From Paracoccus versutus (lineage in GTDB: Bacteria > Pseudomonadota > Alphaproteobacteria > Rhodobacterales > Rhodobacteraceae), in contig NZ_JRKO01000020.1 in the NCBI RefSeq assembly GCF_000763885.1, positions 48,602 to 89,401 of the forward strand: a DNA stretch of 40,800 nucleotides, read 5' to 3'. Numbering within the stretch: the stretch's first letter is position 1; every line of letters begins with the position of its first letter. The notes below the pieces were generated by a model. That model was not told where the DNA came from. It made no database searches and saw nothing but the letters and a program-made list of their open reading frames with translations. Below, piece after piece: positions 1 through 8,911 of this stretch. A program made the translations under genes and the position numbers.

Positions 1-1446
1 CGTGCCCCAGACCTGATCGGACAGGCCCGCGGATTTGTGGGTGAAGCGCAGCGCCTCGTTCCAGTCGAAGTTGCGATAGACCGCAGCCAGATGGGCGAAG
101 GGCGGGGATTGCGCGAAAAGCTGGAAGGTCAGCCGGTGGCCGGCATAGTCCGAGTTCAGCAGGTCGCGCGCATAGGCCAGCAGCTTGCGGCGATCCTCGC
201 TGCCCCAGTTCTCGTTCAGGGTGTAGAACTTGTCGAGCCAGGGCGCGGTCTCGGGATCGTCGAAGCAGGCGGCGTCCGGGGTGATGCAGATCTGGCCGCC
301 GCAAAGCTCGCGCGCCAGGTGCATCATGTGATGCAGCTGCGAACAGGCCAGCACGCGGCCGGTCATCAGCAGCGACTGGTTCGGCATCAAGAGCCCGCCG
401 GGGCTTTCCTCGGCCTCGGCGATGGCCGCGGTCAGGTGGGCGTTGATCCCCTCGCGATAGCAGGCCAGCGTCGCCAGCTTTTCCTGCACGGCCGGCTGAT
501 GCTCCAGCCCGGTCTGGCGCACGTTCCACAGCGCCGCGCCGATCAGCAGGTCGGCAAGCTTCAGATTGCGCTGCACGAAGGCGAAGGCGGAATAGCGGTG
601 CAGCGTCGCGCGGATGAAGGTCGCGGCCTTGGTATGCTGGTAGAACAGCACGTTTTCCCACGGGATCAGCACGTCGTCGTAGATCACCAGCGTCTCGACC
701 TCGTCGAAGCGGTTCGACAGCGGATAGTCCCTGGCCGGCGCGCGGCCGGCAAAGCCGGTGCGGGCGATGAAGCGCAGGTTGGGCGAGGAAAAGTCGCATA
801 CGAAGCCCACCGCGTAATCCGACATCGCCTCGTTGCCCCAGTTGGCGATGGTCGGCTTGGTGAAGGCCTGGTTGGCATAGGCGGCGGCGGTCTCGTATTT
901 CGCGCCGCGCACGACGATGCCGGCGTCGGTTTCCCTGACCACATGCAGCAGCATGTCAGGATCCTGGTCCTGCGGCCGCTTGGAGCGGTCCCCCTTGGGG
1001 TCGGTATTGGCCGAGACGTGGAAGGGGTCGGTCATGATGACGCGGTGGATGTGGTTGCGGATGTTTTCCGAGAAACGCGGGTCCACCTCGTTCAGGATGT
1101 CCTGGCCGTCGAAAAGCGACCACATCTCGCCCGCCGTCTCGTCGCCGACGCGGGTGACGATGCCGCCGACCTCTTCCAGCACCGCATTGGTGGCGGCGCG
1201 CTTGGCGCGCCAGTCCTCGCGGGTGAAGGGCAGCTTGAGACCGACCGAGAAACGCTCGCCGTTCTCCTCGTAGCTCATCAGGTCGCGCGTGGCCTCGGCA
1301 TGGGCCATGTCGTAGATATGCGCGCGAATGTCGACCAGCGGCTTGAACATCGGGTGCCGGGTGATGTCCTGCACGCGCTCGCCATTGATCCAGACGCGGC
1401 GGCCGTCGCGGATTGAGTCGCGATACTGTTCTCCGGTTCTTAGCAT
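1..1446 (-). CDS. HpaB-type FADH2-dependent aromatic monooxygenase, 3' end cut by window edge
   Basis: The minus strand is open from an ATG at 1446 to base 1, giving 482 residues with no stop, so the C-terminus lies outside the window. A good ribosome site (GAGGAAATC) directly precedes the ATG. The N-terminus (MLRTGEQYRDSIRDGRRVW), a segment around IPWENVLFYQ and a C-terminal all-helical part match the 4-hydroxyphenylacetate 3-hydroxylase (HpaB/TftD/HadA) family, about 500-520 residues long. These are large components that ortho- or para-hydroxylate phenols using FADH2 supplied by a separate reductase; no reductase is visible here. It lies 143 bases downstream of a binding-protein gene on the same strand, probably in one operon. 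With hydroxyquinol genes nearby it may make hydroxyquinol or a precursor, but the substrate is inferred. The family call is firm. Confidence 0.85.
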   Translation of the reverse strand, partial: MLRTGEQYRDSIRDGRRVWINGERVQDITRHPMFKPLVDIRAHIYDMAHAEATRDLMSYEENGERFSVGLKLPFTREDWRAKRAATNAVLEEVGGIVTRVGDETAGEMWSLFDGQDILNEVDPRFSENIRNHIHRVIMTDPFHVSANTDPKGDRSKRPQDQDPDMLLHVVRETDAGIVVRGAKYETAAAYANQAFTKPTIANWGNEAMSDYAVGFVCDFSSPNLRFIARTGFAGRAPARDYPLSNRFDEVETLVIYDDVLIPWENVLFYQHTKAATFIRATLHRYSAFAFVQRNLKLADLLIGAALWNVRQTGLEHQPAVQEKLATLACYREGINAHLTAAIAEAEESPGGLLMPNQSLLMTGRVLACSQLHHMMHLARELCGGQICITPDAACFDDPETAPWLDKFYTLNENWGSEDRRKLLAYARDLLNSDYAGHRLTFQLFAQSPPFAHLAAVYRNFDWNEALRFTHKSAGLSDQVWGT

Positions 1447-1589
1447 GATTTCCTCGGGATTGGCCTTTCGGCGGATGGGATTGGGCCGGGCGCGCTGGCC
1501 CTCGGCGGATCGGGCAGACCTCTCCCGTCCCTTGCGAGCGGGCGCGCAGGGGCGGGATCGGCCGGCGGGGATGGGTCGGTCAGCGGGCG

Positions 1590-2726
1590 TCAGGACTTGG
1601 CATAGGTGGTCCAGGCGCCGTCCTTGACGGTCTTGAGCTCGATGGCGATCGGGGTCTGGGTCTGGCCATTGGCGTCGAAGGTGATCTGGCCGGTGGCGCC
1701 GTCATGCTGGATGGCGCGGATCGCCTCGGCCAGCCTGGCCTTGTCCTCGACCCCGGCCTCGTTGATCGCCTGGATGATGATGTTCGCGGCGTCGAAGGCG
1801 TATTTCGTATAGGGGCTCATCGGCTCGGCAAAGCCCCTGGCCTGGTAGTCGGCCTCCATCCTGGCCAGCTTCGGCGTCTGCGAGGCCACCGGATAGGAGA
1901 CGATGGTGTTCGCGGCCGCGTCGCCCGCCACCGCGATGAATTCCGGGTCGTAGAAGCCCGAGATGCCCAGCATCGGCTTGTCGAGCCCCACCTCCTTCAT
2001 CTGCCGGGCCAGGATGCCGGCCTCGGTGATGACGCCGCCGAAATAGACCGCATCGACCTGCTTGCCCTTCAGCGAGGTCAGGACGGTGCGGAAATCGGTC
2101 GAGCCCACCGGCAGCAGGTCGGTCGAGACCACCTCGCCGCCCGCCGCGGGGACGAATTCGGCAATCGCCTCGGCGTTCGACTTGCCGTAGTCCGAGGTGT
2201 CGGCGATGACGGCGATGCGCTTGGCGCCCAGTTCCTTGACCATCCATTCCGCAAGCGGCTGGTTCTCGGTCAGAAGCGTCGGGGTGACGCGCGTCACCTC
2301 GGGCAGGTTCTGTTCGGTGATCGCCGGCGAGATCGCGCCCCAGATCACCAGCGGCGTCTGGAAGCGGGCAAAGACCGGCATGGTCGCCAGCGCCACGGGC
2401 GAGTTCCAGTGCCCGGTCGCGGCCACCACGTCGGGATCGTTCACCAGCTTCATCGCCGCGCCGACGCCGGTCTGCGGGTCCGAGGCGTCGTCCAGCACCA
2501 CCGGCTCGATCTCATACTTGCCGGCGGGGTCGGCATTTGCCTGCTCGATGGCCAGCAGGAAGCCGTTCCGGGCGCCCAGGCCCTGCTGGGCGTTGCCGCC
2601 CGACAGCGGGCCCATGAAGCCGATCTTGATCTTGGCCTTCTCGGCGAAGGCGGGGGCGGCGAAAACCGCCGTCGAAAGCACGAGACCGGCCAGAACGGCG
2701 CGGCGGGTGGTGGGGATGAAAGCCAT
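1590..2726 (-). CDS. livK: Branched-chain amino acid-type ABC substrate-binding protein (HAAT family)
   Basis: This 378-residue periplasmic binding protein starts at the ATG at 2726, which has AGGAGAGG just upstream. The longer open frame to 2855 lacks a signal peptide at its start. The N-terminus (MAFIPTTRRAVLAGL) is a signal sequence with a twin-arginine-like TRRAVL motif and cleavage expected after AFA (residue 28). The mature part begins with KIKIGFMGPLSGG, typical of type I (Peripla_BP_6) binding proteins, and the length is normal for LivK. It diverges from the livHMGF genes starting at 3011, so it is probably the binding protein for that transporter although it is co-oriented with the HpaB-type gene. 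That linkage suggests an aromatic ligand rather than an amino acid, which is inference. Confidence 0.9.
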   Translation of the reverse strand: MAFIPTTRRAVLAGLVLSTAVFAAPAFAEKAKIKIGFMGPLSGGNAQQGLGARNGFLLAIEQANADPAGKYEIEPVVLDDASDPQTGVGAAMKLVNDPDVVAATGHWNSPVALATMPVFARFQTPLVIWGAISPAITEQNLPEVTRVTPTLLTENQPLAEWMVKELGAKRIAVIADTSDYGKSNAEAIAEFVPAAGGEVVSTDLLPVGSTDFRTVLTSLKGKQVDAVYFGGVITEAGILARQMKEVGLDKPMLGISGFYDPEFIAVAGDAAANTIVSYPVASQTPKLARMEADYQARGFAEPMSPYTKYAFDAANIIIQAINEAGVEDKARLAEAIRAIQHDGATGQITFDANGQTQTPIAIELKTVKDGAWTTYAKS

Positions 2727-3010
2727 GGACCTCTCCTGTCGAAGCGGAAGTTTCCGCGGTCGCGTTTGCGTTGGGATCTGCCGCGTTGCCCGGCCGGGCA
2801 CCCTTGCCGGGCGCTGGTCTGCCGGCCTCGCGGCTTGTTGTCGCACCCCGAACATCGACCGATTTCCGCCCGGCTGAGAAGTCGCATTAACTGAACCAGT
2901 GCCTCAAAAAATACGAAGCATCCGGCCCAGCATTTCATTTGCCTGACGGGCGATCCCGCCGTCATCTTCGTCGGAAAAACCAATCCAACGCATCAACACG
3001 GGAGGACGAC
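2727..3010. promoter_or_regulatory. Divergent intergenic promoter region
   Basis: These 284 bases separate the start of the minus-strand binding-protein gene from the start of livH. The only clearly A/T-rich stretch is about 2885-2945, which must hold promoters for one or both directions. A ribosome site (GGGAGGACGAC) precedes livH. No convincing -35/-10 pair or palindromic operator was seen. Confidence 0.4.
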
Positions 3011-3928
3011 ATGGAAAGTCTGATCCTCCAGCACCTGCTTAACTGGCTGGTTCTGGGAAGTATTTACGCGCTGGTGGCGCTGGGATTCAGCCTGCTCTTC
3101 GGGCTGCTCAACGTCATCCATTTCTCGCATGGCGACGTGTCGATGATCGCCCCCTTCGTGGCGCTTGGCAGCCTTCAGGCGATCTTCGGCATCACCGGAG
3201 GCGCCATGGGCGTCCTGCCGATCCTGGCGGCGCTGGCCATCGCGATCCTGGTCACGGGGCTGATCGGCATCGGCGCGGACAAGCTGGTGATCTCGCGCTT
3301 TCGCCGCTCGCCGGCGATGATGGCGCTGGTGGCCACCGTGGCCCTGGGCACGGTGATCCGCGAGCTGATCCGGGGCTTCTATCCGCAGGGCTCGAACCCC
3401 AAGGCGTTCCCGGCCATCGCCCAGGGCTTCCTGGAGATCGGCCCGCTGCGCCTGCCCGCCCAGCCGGTGCTGATCGTCGGCACGACCGTGCTGGTCGTGG
3501 CGCTGATGTATGGGCTGATGCAGAAGACGCCCATCGGCACCCGCATCCGCGCCGTGGCCGAGGATGCGGCGACCGCGCGGCTGATGGGGATCACGCCCTC
3601 GCGCATCTTCGCCTTCACCTTCTTCCTCGCCTCGGCGGCGGGGGCGCTGGGGGCGCTGTTCTTTGCCAGCCATGCCGGGGTGGTGCGATTCGACTTCGGC
3701 GTGCAGCTCGGGCTGATCGGCTTTTCCGCCGCGGTGATCGGCGGGCTGGGTTCGATGACCGGGGCGATCCTCGGCGCGCTGGCCATCGCCGGGATCGAAA
3801 GCATCGTGCAGGCCAACATCGCCGACGGCGCCTCATACCGCCTCGTCTTCGCCTTCCTGCTCGTCATCCTGATGCTGTGCCTGCGGCCCTCGGGCCTGCT
3901 GGGCAAGCCCGTCTTCGAAAAGGTCTGA
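3011..3928 (+). CDS. livH: HAAT ABC transporter permease LivH
   Basis: This 305-residue inner-membrane permease has about eight hydrophobic segments. The start is the ATG at 3011, preceded by GGGAGG; the open frame extends upstream to 2939 but with no membrane-protein character. The sequence GSIYALVALGFSLLFGLLNVIHFSHGDV at the N-terminus is the LivH signature, and a Gly-rich GLGSMTGAILGALAIAGIES block near residue 250 is the cytoplasmic coupling region. It should pair with LivM (next gene) and the two ATPases to import a ligand caught by the protein encoded at 1590-2726. It is separated from livM by four bases, so the pair is translationally close. Confidence 0.92.
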   Translation: MESLILQHLLNWLVLGSIYALVALGFSLLFGLLNVIHFSHGDVSMIAPFVALGSLQAIFGITGGAMGVLPILAALAIAILVTGLIGIGADKLVISRFRRSPAMMALVATVALGTVIRELIRGFYPQGSNPKAFPAIAQGFLEIGPLRLPAQPVLIVGTTVLVVALMYGLMQKTPIGTRIRAVAEDAATARLMGITPSRIFAFTFFLASAAGALGALFFASHAGVVRFDFGVQLGLIGFSAAVIGGLGSMTGAILGALAIAGIESIVQANIADGASYRLVFAFLLVILMLCLRPSGLLGKPVFEKV

Positions 3929-3932
3929 GCCG

Positions 3933-5111
3933 ATGTCCACGACCCTGACCAATATCCACAGCCGCACGACCCTGCCCGCCAGCCTGATCGTCGCCGCGAC
4001 CGAGATCGGCGGCGCGATCCTGCTGGGCGCCTTTCTGCTGGCGGAATCGACGCCGCTGGTGGTGGCGCTGCTGGCGGTGATGGGCGCGCTGTTCGCCGCG
4101 ATGCAGTATCGCCCGCAGATCGAGGAGGTGATCGTCGCCGCCTTCCACGACGCGCGCGGGCTGGCCACGGCGCTGGCCGTCGCCATCGTGCTGATCTATC
4201 CGTTCTTCCTGGGCGGCAACACCTATGCGCTGCACCTGCTGATCGTCTCGCTGCTTTATTCGGTGCTGGCCCTGGCGCTGAACTTCCAGCTCGGCTCGGC
4301 CAATATCCCGAACTTCGCCACCGGCGCGACCTATGGCATCGGCGCCTATACCTCGGCGCTGCTGGCGATCCATCTCGGCTGGAGCTTCTGGGCGACGCTG
4401 CCCGCCGCCGCCATCGTCGCCACCGTCTTCGGCTTCCTGCTGGGCATCCCGTCGATGCGCACGCGCGACAGCTACCTGGCGCTGGTGACGATCGCCTTCG
4501 GCATCGTCATCCACCAGATGCTGAACAACCTCAGCTGGACCGGCGGCCCGAACGGCCTGGTCGGCATCCCGGCGCCCAGCCTGCTGGGCCATTCCTTCAT
4601 GCGGCCCATCGAGCTGTTCGGCTTCCGGCTGCCGTCGCAGGCGAATTTCTACTATCTCTCGGCGGCGCTGCTGGGGCTGGCGATCCTGTCGGCCAAGCGG
4701 CTGCACGAAAGCCGCGTGGGCCTGGCCTGGAACGCGATTCGCGCCGACGAGCTGGCGGCGAAATGCCAGGGCATCAACGTGGTCTGGTACAAGATCCTGG
4801 CCTTCGGCGTGGACGCCTTCCTGGCCGCCTTCGCCGGCACGATCTATGCCTTCTACATCTCGTATATCTCGCCCGACAACTTCACCTTCCTGGTCTCGGT
4901 CACGATCATGACCATGGTGATCGTCGGCGGCATGGACAACACGCTGGGGGTGATCCTGGGCGCCTTCCTGCTGACCATGCTGCCCGAAAAGCTGCGGGTG
5001 TTTTCCGACTACCGCCTGCTGTTCGTCTCGGTCGTGGTGATCCTGTTCCTGATCCTGCGCCCCAAGGGGCTGTTCCCGCAACGCCAGCGCCATTACGGAG
5101 GCCAGCGATGA
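3933..5111 (+). CDS. livM: HAAT ABC transporter permease LivM
   Basis: This 392-residue membrane protein is the second permease. The LivM core runs from about residue 80 to 385, with the family's LYSVLALALNFQLGSANIPNFATGA segment and the VIVGGMDNTLGVILGAFLL block near 330. An extra N-terminal part of about 70 residues with one or two hydrophobic segments makes it longer than the second LivM in the window (346 residues), which is seen in some HAAT systems. Its stop overlaps the ATG of livG by four bases (ATGA), so the two are translationally coupled. The substrate cannot be read from the permease sequence. Confidence 0.92.
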   Translation: MSTTLTNIHSRTTLPASLIVAATEIGGAILLGAFLLAESTPLVVALLAVMGALFAAMQYRPQIEEVIVAAFHDARGLATALAVAIVLIYPFFLGGNTYALHLLIVSLLYSVLALALNFQLGSANIPNFATGATYGIGAYTSALLAIHLGWSFWATLPAAAIVATVFGFLLGIPSMRTRDSYLALVTIAFGIVIHQMLNNLSWTGGPNGLVGIPAPSLLGHSFMRPIELFGFRLPSQANFYYLSAALLGLAILSAKRLHESRVGLAWNAIRADELAAKCQGINVVWYKILAFGVDAFLAAFAGTIYAFYISYISPDNFTFLVSVTIMTMVIVGGMDNTLGVILGAFLLTMLPEKLRVFSDYRLLFVSVVVILFLILRPKGLFPQRQRHYGGQR

Positions 5112-5899
5112 CCACGCCGCTGCTGAAACTGAGCGGGCTCGGCATCCGCTTCGGCGGCCTCGTCGCCCTCGATGCCGTCGACCTGACCGTCGCCCCCTCG
5201 ACCATCACCTGCATCATCGGCCCGAACGGGGCGGGGAAATCCACGCTGTTCAACCTGATTACCGGGATCTACCGCCCGACCTCGGGCACCGTGGCCTTGC
5301 AGGGCGACCCGATCACCGGCCTGCCCGCCCACAGGATCGCCGCGCGCGGCATCGCCCGCACCTTCCAGTCCTCGCGCCTGTTCGAGGACCTGTCGATCCT
5401 CGACAACGTCATCATCGGCATGCATGGCCGCACCCGCACCGACGTGCTGACCGCGCTGCTGCGCCCGGCGAAGTCCCGGCGCGAGCTGGAGGCCTGCGCC
5501 GCCGAGGCCGAGACGATCCTGCGCGGCATCTCGGACGAGCTTTTCGCCCGCCGCTACCAGCCCGCCGGCATCCTGCCGCAGGCCGACCGGCGCCGGCTGG
5601 AGATCGCCAGGGCGCTGGCCTCGCATCCGAAGCTGATCCTGCTGGACGAGCCCTCGTCCGGCATGGACGACCGCGACACGGCGGCGCTGATGGCCGATAT
5701 TCGCCGCGTCATGGCCGACAATCCCGGCCTGTCCTTCCTGATCATCGAGCACGACATGCGGCTGGTCGCCGAATTGCCCGACAATGTCGTGGTGATCGAC
5801 TATGGCAAGAAGATCGCCGAGGGAGATTTCGCCACCGTGCGCCAGCTTCCCCGCGTGCAGCAAGCCTATCTCGGACAGAAGGCGGTCGAACATGCTTGA
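5108..5899 (+). CDS. livG: HAAT ABC transporter ATPase LivG
   Basis: This 263-residue ATPase starts at the ATG overlapping the livM stop. Walker A is GPNGAGKS (residues 38-45), Walker B is LILLDEP (176-182), and the switch histidine is His215 in IIEHDM. The C-loop reads LPQAD (156-160) in place of the LSGGQ or LPYGDQ seen in most ABC ATPases, followed by a normal RRRLEIARAL helix. Divergent C-loops of this kind are common among LivG proteins of aromatic transporters, so I read it as a family variant. It would form a heterodimer with LivF and power the LivHM pore. Confidence 0.92.
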   Translation: MTTPLLKLSGLGIRFGGLVALDAVDLTVAPSTITCIIGPNGAGKSTLFNLITGIYRPTSGTVALQGDPITGLPAHRIAARGIARTFQSSRLFEDLSILDNVIIGMHGRTRTDVLTALLRPAKSRRELEACAAEAETILRGISDELFARRYQPAGILPQADRRRLEIARALASHPKLILLDEPSSGMDDRDTAALMADIRRVMADNPGLSFLIIEHDMRLVAELPDNVVVIDYGKKIAEGDFATVRQLPRVQQAYLGQKAVEHA

Positions 5900-6590
5900 A
5901 CTCAGCAACGTCAGCACCTCCTATGGTCCCGTCGCCATGCTGCGCGGGGTCAGCATGACCATCGGCAAGGGCGAACTGGTCTGCCTGCTCGGCCCGAACG
6001 GCGCCGGCAAGTCCACCACATTCAAGGCGCTGACCGGGCTTTTGCCGCTGGACGGCGGCGCGGTGCGGATGATGGGCCGCGACATCGCGCGGCTGGGCAC
6101 CGAAAAGCTGGCCGCGCTCGGCGTCGGCTTCGTCCCCGAGGGGCGGCGGCTGTTCCCGACCCTGACCGTGCGCGAGAACCTGAAGCTCGGCTACGACGCC
6201 TCGGGCTGCGCCATCCCCTTCGAGACCCGGCTGGAGCTGATCCACGACATGTTCCCGCGCATCCGCGAGCGCATGAACCAGCAGGCCAACACCATGTCCG
6301 GGGGCGAACAGGCCATGGTGGCGCTGGCGCGGGCGCTGATCGGCGATCCCGAGATGCTGGTGATGGACGAGCCCTCGCTGGGCCTGTCGCCCAAGCTGAT
6401 CGACGAATATTTCGAGACCGTGGTCCGCATCCATGCCGAGGGCAAGACCGTGCTGCTGATCGAGCAGAATGCCGAGACCGCGCTGTCGATCTCGGACCGG
6501 GGCTATCTGCTGGTGCGCGGCCGGATCGCGGTCAGCGGCACCCGCGCCGAGATGCTGCGGGACGACACGATCCGGCACATGTATCTGTGA
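5892..6590 (+). CDS. livF: HAAT ABC transporter ATPase LivF
   Basis: This 232-residue second ATPase starts at the ATG at 5892, inside the last codons of livG (8-base overlap). Walker A is GPNGAGKS (34-41), the signature is MSGGEQ (135-140), and Walker B ends in LVMDEPSLGL. The FVPEGRRLFPTLTV segment near residue 80 is the LivF hallmark. Unlike its partner it keeps a canonical signature motif, so the LivG-LivF dimer would have at least one standard composite site. It is the last gene of the first transporter set; a 336-base gap follows. Confidence 0.92.
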   Translation: MLELSNVSTSYGPVAMLRGVSMTIGKGELVCLLGPNGAGKSTTFKALTGLLPLDGGAVRMMGRDIARLGTEKLAALGVGFVPEGRRLFPTLTVRENLKLGYDASGCAIPFETRLELIHDMFPRIRERMNQQANTMSGGEQAMVALARALIGDPEMLVMDEPSLGLSPKLIDEYFETVVRIHAEGKTVLLIEQNAETALSISDRGYLLVRGRIAVSGTRAEMLRDDTIRHMYL

Positions 6591-6926
6591 CCGCCGGGAC
6601 GGGTCGCCCCCCGCCGACCCGTCCCATGCAGGCCCCCGCCAAGGTGAATGCCTTGCAGCGCCGTCCCCCGGCGGGGCGGCGCTTCTTGCCGCGTCGCGGA
6701 AAGGCCGGCCGGATCTTCGTCGCGGTAATCGGCGGGATCGGTGCCGCCCCGCCCGCGGATGCAACCCGCATGGATATAACCCAAGGGTATATTTCTGCGC
6801 GACCATGCGATGATATGGCCGCCTTCCCCAAGATAGAGTGCTGCCTCAGGACGCTTGCCGCAGGCGCCGGCCAGAGGAGGGCCGCGCCACCGCGACGGGA
6901 TGCGGCGGATCATGGGAGGTTAGGCA
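6591..6926 (+). promoter_or_regulatory. Intergenic region upstream of the second HAAT operon, with an imperfect palindrome
   Basis: No gene was found in these 336 bases. At 6774-6792 lies ATATAACCCAAGGGTATAT, an imperfect inverted repeat (five outer A/T pairs plus two inner C-G pairs) in otherwise GC-rich DNA, about 135 bases ahead of the next start codon. It could be an operator or promoter core. A TATAAC at 6775 could serve as a -10, but no -35 is visible at the right distance. The next gene has a clear ribosome site (GGGAGG, 6914-6919). Confidence 0.35.
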
Positions 6927-8192
6927 ATGCTCAACAGACGGACATTCATCGCCTCGGGCGCGGCGCTGGCGGGGCTGGGGCTGGGGCGCCCGGCGCTGGC
7001 GCAGCGCAAGGCGATCAGGATCGGCTATGTCAGCCCGCAGACCGGGCCGCTTTCGGCCTTTTCGGCCTCGGACGCCTTCACCGTCAGGCAGTTCCTGGCC
7101 GCCGCGCCCGGCCTTGGCCTGGACGTCGAGGTCATCGTCAAGGACAGCCAGTCCAACCCCAACCGCGCCGCCGAGGTGGCGCGCGAACTGATCAGCCGCG
7201 ACGAGGTGAACCTGATCCTGGTGGCATCGACCCCCGAGACCACCAACCCGGTGTGCAGCGTGGCGGAATCCGAGGAGATCCCGGTGATCTCGACCGTGGC
7301 GCCCTGGCAGCCCTGGTTCATCGGCCAGCAGGGCAACCCGGCCGACCCGGAAAGCTGGCAGGAATTCGACTATGTCTATCACTTCTTCTGGGGGCTCGAG
7401 GACAATGTCCGCGTCTTCATGAACATGTGGGACGCCGTTCAGACCAACAAATCGGTCGGCGCGCTCTGGCCCAACGACAGCGACGGCAATGCCTGGTCCT
7501 CGGACGTGGGCATGCCGCCCGCGCTGGCCGAGGCCGGCTATCGGCTGACCGATCCGGGCCGCTACCAGAACCTGACCGACGATTTCAGCGCCCAGATCAA
7601 CGCCTTTAAGCAGGCACAGGCCGAGATCCTGGTCGGCATCCCGATCCCGCCGGATTTCACCACCTTCTGGACCCAGGCCCGCCAGCAGGGCTACCGGCCC
7701 AAGCTGGTCTCGGTCGCCAAGGCGCTGCTGTTTCCCGAAAGCATCGCCGCGCTTGGCGAGCTGGGCGACAACCTGACCTGCGAGGTCTGGTGGTCGCCGC
7801 AGCACCCGTTCCGCTCGTCCCTGACCGGGCAAAGCGCGGGCGAGCTGGCCGCCGATTTCGAAACCGCGGCCAAGCGGCAATGGACCCAGCCCGCCGGCTT
7901 CGTCCATGCGCTGTTCGAGGTCGCCGCGGACGCCATCCGCCGCACGGACGACCCGACCGACGGCGATGCGCTGGCCGAATCCATCGCCGCCACCGACCTG
8001 CAGACCGTGGTCGGCCGCGTCGCCTGGGGGCAGCAGAACGTGCCCGAATTCGCCCGCAGGAACGTCGCCAAGACGCCGCTGGTCGGCGGGCAATGGCGCC
8101 GCAAGCAGGACGGCGGCTTCGATCTGGTGATCGTCGAGAACGCGCTGGCGCCCGAGATCCCGCTGGGCGACAGCATTCGGACCTTGGCGTGA
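6927..8192 (+). CDS. HAAT-type ABC substrate-binding protein, Tat-like signal
   Basis: This 421-residue periplasmic binding protein has a signal peptide with a twin-arginine motif (NRRTFI, residues 3-8), a hydrophobic stretch and an ALA cleavage site near residue 25. The mature start (IRIGYVSPQTGPLSAF) and internal features fit type I periplasmic binding proteins, in the longer subgroup often found with aromatic or urea/amide transporters. It heads an operon of five transporter genes that runs on into a ring-cleavage dioxygenase, so an aromatic acid or phenol ligand is plausible. The stop codon overlaps the next start by one base (TGATG). Confidence 0.88.
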   Translation: MLNRRTFIASGAALAGLGLGRPALAQRKAIRIGYVSPQTGPLSAFSASDAFTVRQFLAAAPGLGLDVEVIVKDSQSNPNRAAEVARELISRDEVNLILVASTPETTNPVCSVAESEEIPVISTVAPWQPWFIGQQGNPADPESWQEFDYVYHFFWGLEDNVRVFMNMWDAVQTNKSVGALWPNDSDGNAWSSDVGMPPALAEAGYRLTDPGRYQNLTDDFSAQINAFKQAQAEILVGIPIPPDFTTFWTQARQQGYRPKLVSVAKALLFPESIAALGELGDNLTCEVWWSPQHPFRSSLTGQSAGELAADFETAAKRQWTQPAGFVHALFEVAADAIRRTDDPTDGDALAESIAATDLQTVVGRVAWGQQNVPEFARRNVAKTPLVGGQWRRKQDGGFDLVIVENALAPEIPLGDSIRTLA

Positions 8193-8911
8193 TGGCGCTG
8201 CTTTCGCTGCAATCCGTGTCGAAAAGCTTCGGCGCGCTGAAAGTCACCGACGATGTCAGCTTCGACCTGCAACCGGGCGAGGCGCTTGGCATCATCGGCC
8301 CCAACGGCGCCGGGAAATCGACGCTGTTCAACCTGATCACCGGCAACCTGCGGCCGGATTCCGGGCAGATCCTGCTGGACGGGCGCGACGTCAGCGCCGA
8401 TTCGGTCATGGCGCGCTGCGCGGCGGGCATCGGCCGTTCGTTCCAGATCCCGCAGCCCTTCGGCCACCTGTCGGTCTATGAAAACCTGCTGGTCGCGGCG
8501 CGCTTCGGCGGCGGGCTTGCGGCGGCCGAGGCGCCGGGGTTCTGCATGGACATCCTGCGCCGCACCGGGCTGGCCGGCGTGGCCGACAGTCCCGCCGGCG
8601 GCCTGCCGCTGCTCAGCCGCAAGCGACTGGAGCTGGCGCGCGCCATGGCGACGCGGCCGCGGGTGCTGCTGCTCGACGAGATCGCCGGCGGGCTGACCGA
8701 TGCCGAATGCGTCGAGCTGGTCGCCACCATCCGCGCCATCCATGCCGAGGGCACCGCCATCGTCTGGATCGAGCATGTGCTGCATGCGCTCAACAGCGTG
8801 GTCGGCCGGCTGATCGTGCTGAATTTCGGCCGGCTGCTGATGGTCGGCGACGTCAAAACGGTGATGAACTCGGCCGAGGTGCGCGAGATCTACCTGGGGG
8901 CCGAGGTATGA
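8192..8911 (+). CDS. livG: HAAT ABC transporter ATPase, LivG type
   Basis: This 239-residue ATPase starts at the ATG overlapping the binding-protein stop. Walker A is GPNGAGKS (36-43) and Walker B is VLLLDE (158-163), followed by IAGGLTDAE. The C-loop region reads GLPLLSRKRLELARAM, with no LSGGQ. This matches the relaxed C-loop subgroup of LivG proteins, which usually have a VMAGL- or IAGGL-type segment after Walker B. It overlaps the next ATPase gene by four bases (ATGA). Both transporters in this window share this type of LivG. Confidence 0.9.
   Translation: MALLSLQSVSKSFGALKVTDDVSFDLQPGEALGIIGPNGAGKSTLFNLITGNLRPDSGQILLDGRDVSADSVMARCAAGIGRSFQIPQPFGHLSVYENLLVAARFGGGLAAAEAPGFCMDILRRTGLAGVADSPAGGLPLLSRKRLELARAMATRPRVLLLDEIAGGLTDAECVELVATIRAIHAEGTAIVWIEHVLHALNSVVGRLIVLNFGRLLMVGDVKTVMNSAEVREIYLGAEV

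Noticed and set aside
37..1416. 459-residue plus-strand reading frame
   Set aside because: It is antisense to a clear HpaB-type gene and its product is low-complexity Arg/Gly/Val-rich, as expected of a GC-bias shadow.
5573..5590. LivG C-loop LPQAD read as an inactivating change
   Set aside because: LivG relatives often have relaxed C-loops, Walker A, Walker B and the switch His are intact, and LivF keeps a canonical signature, so loss of function is not supported.
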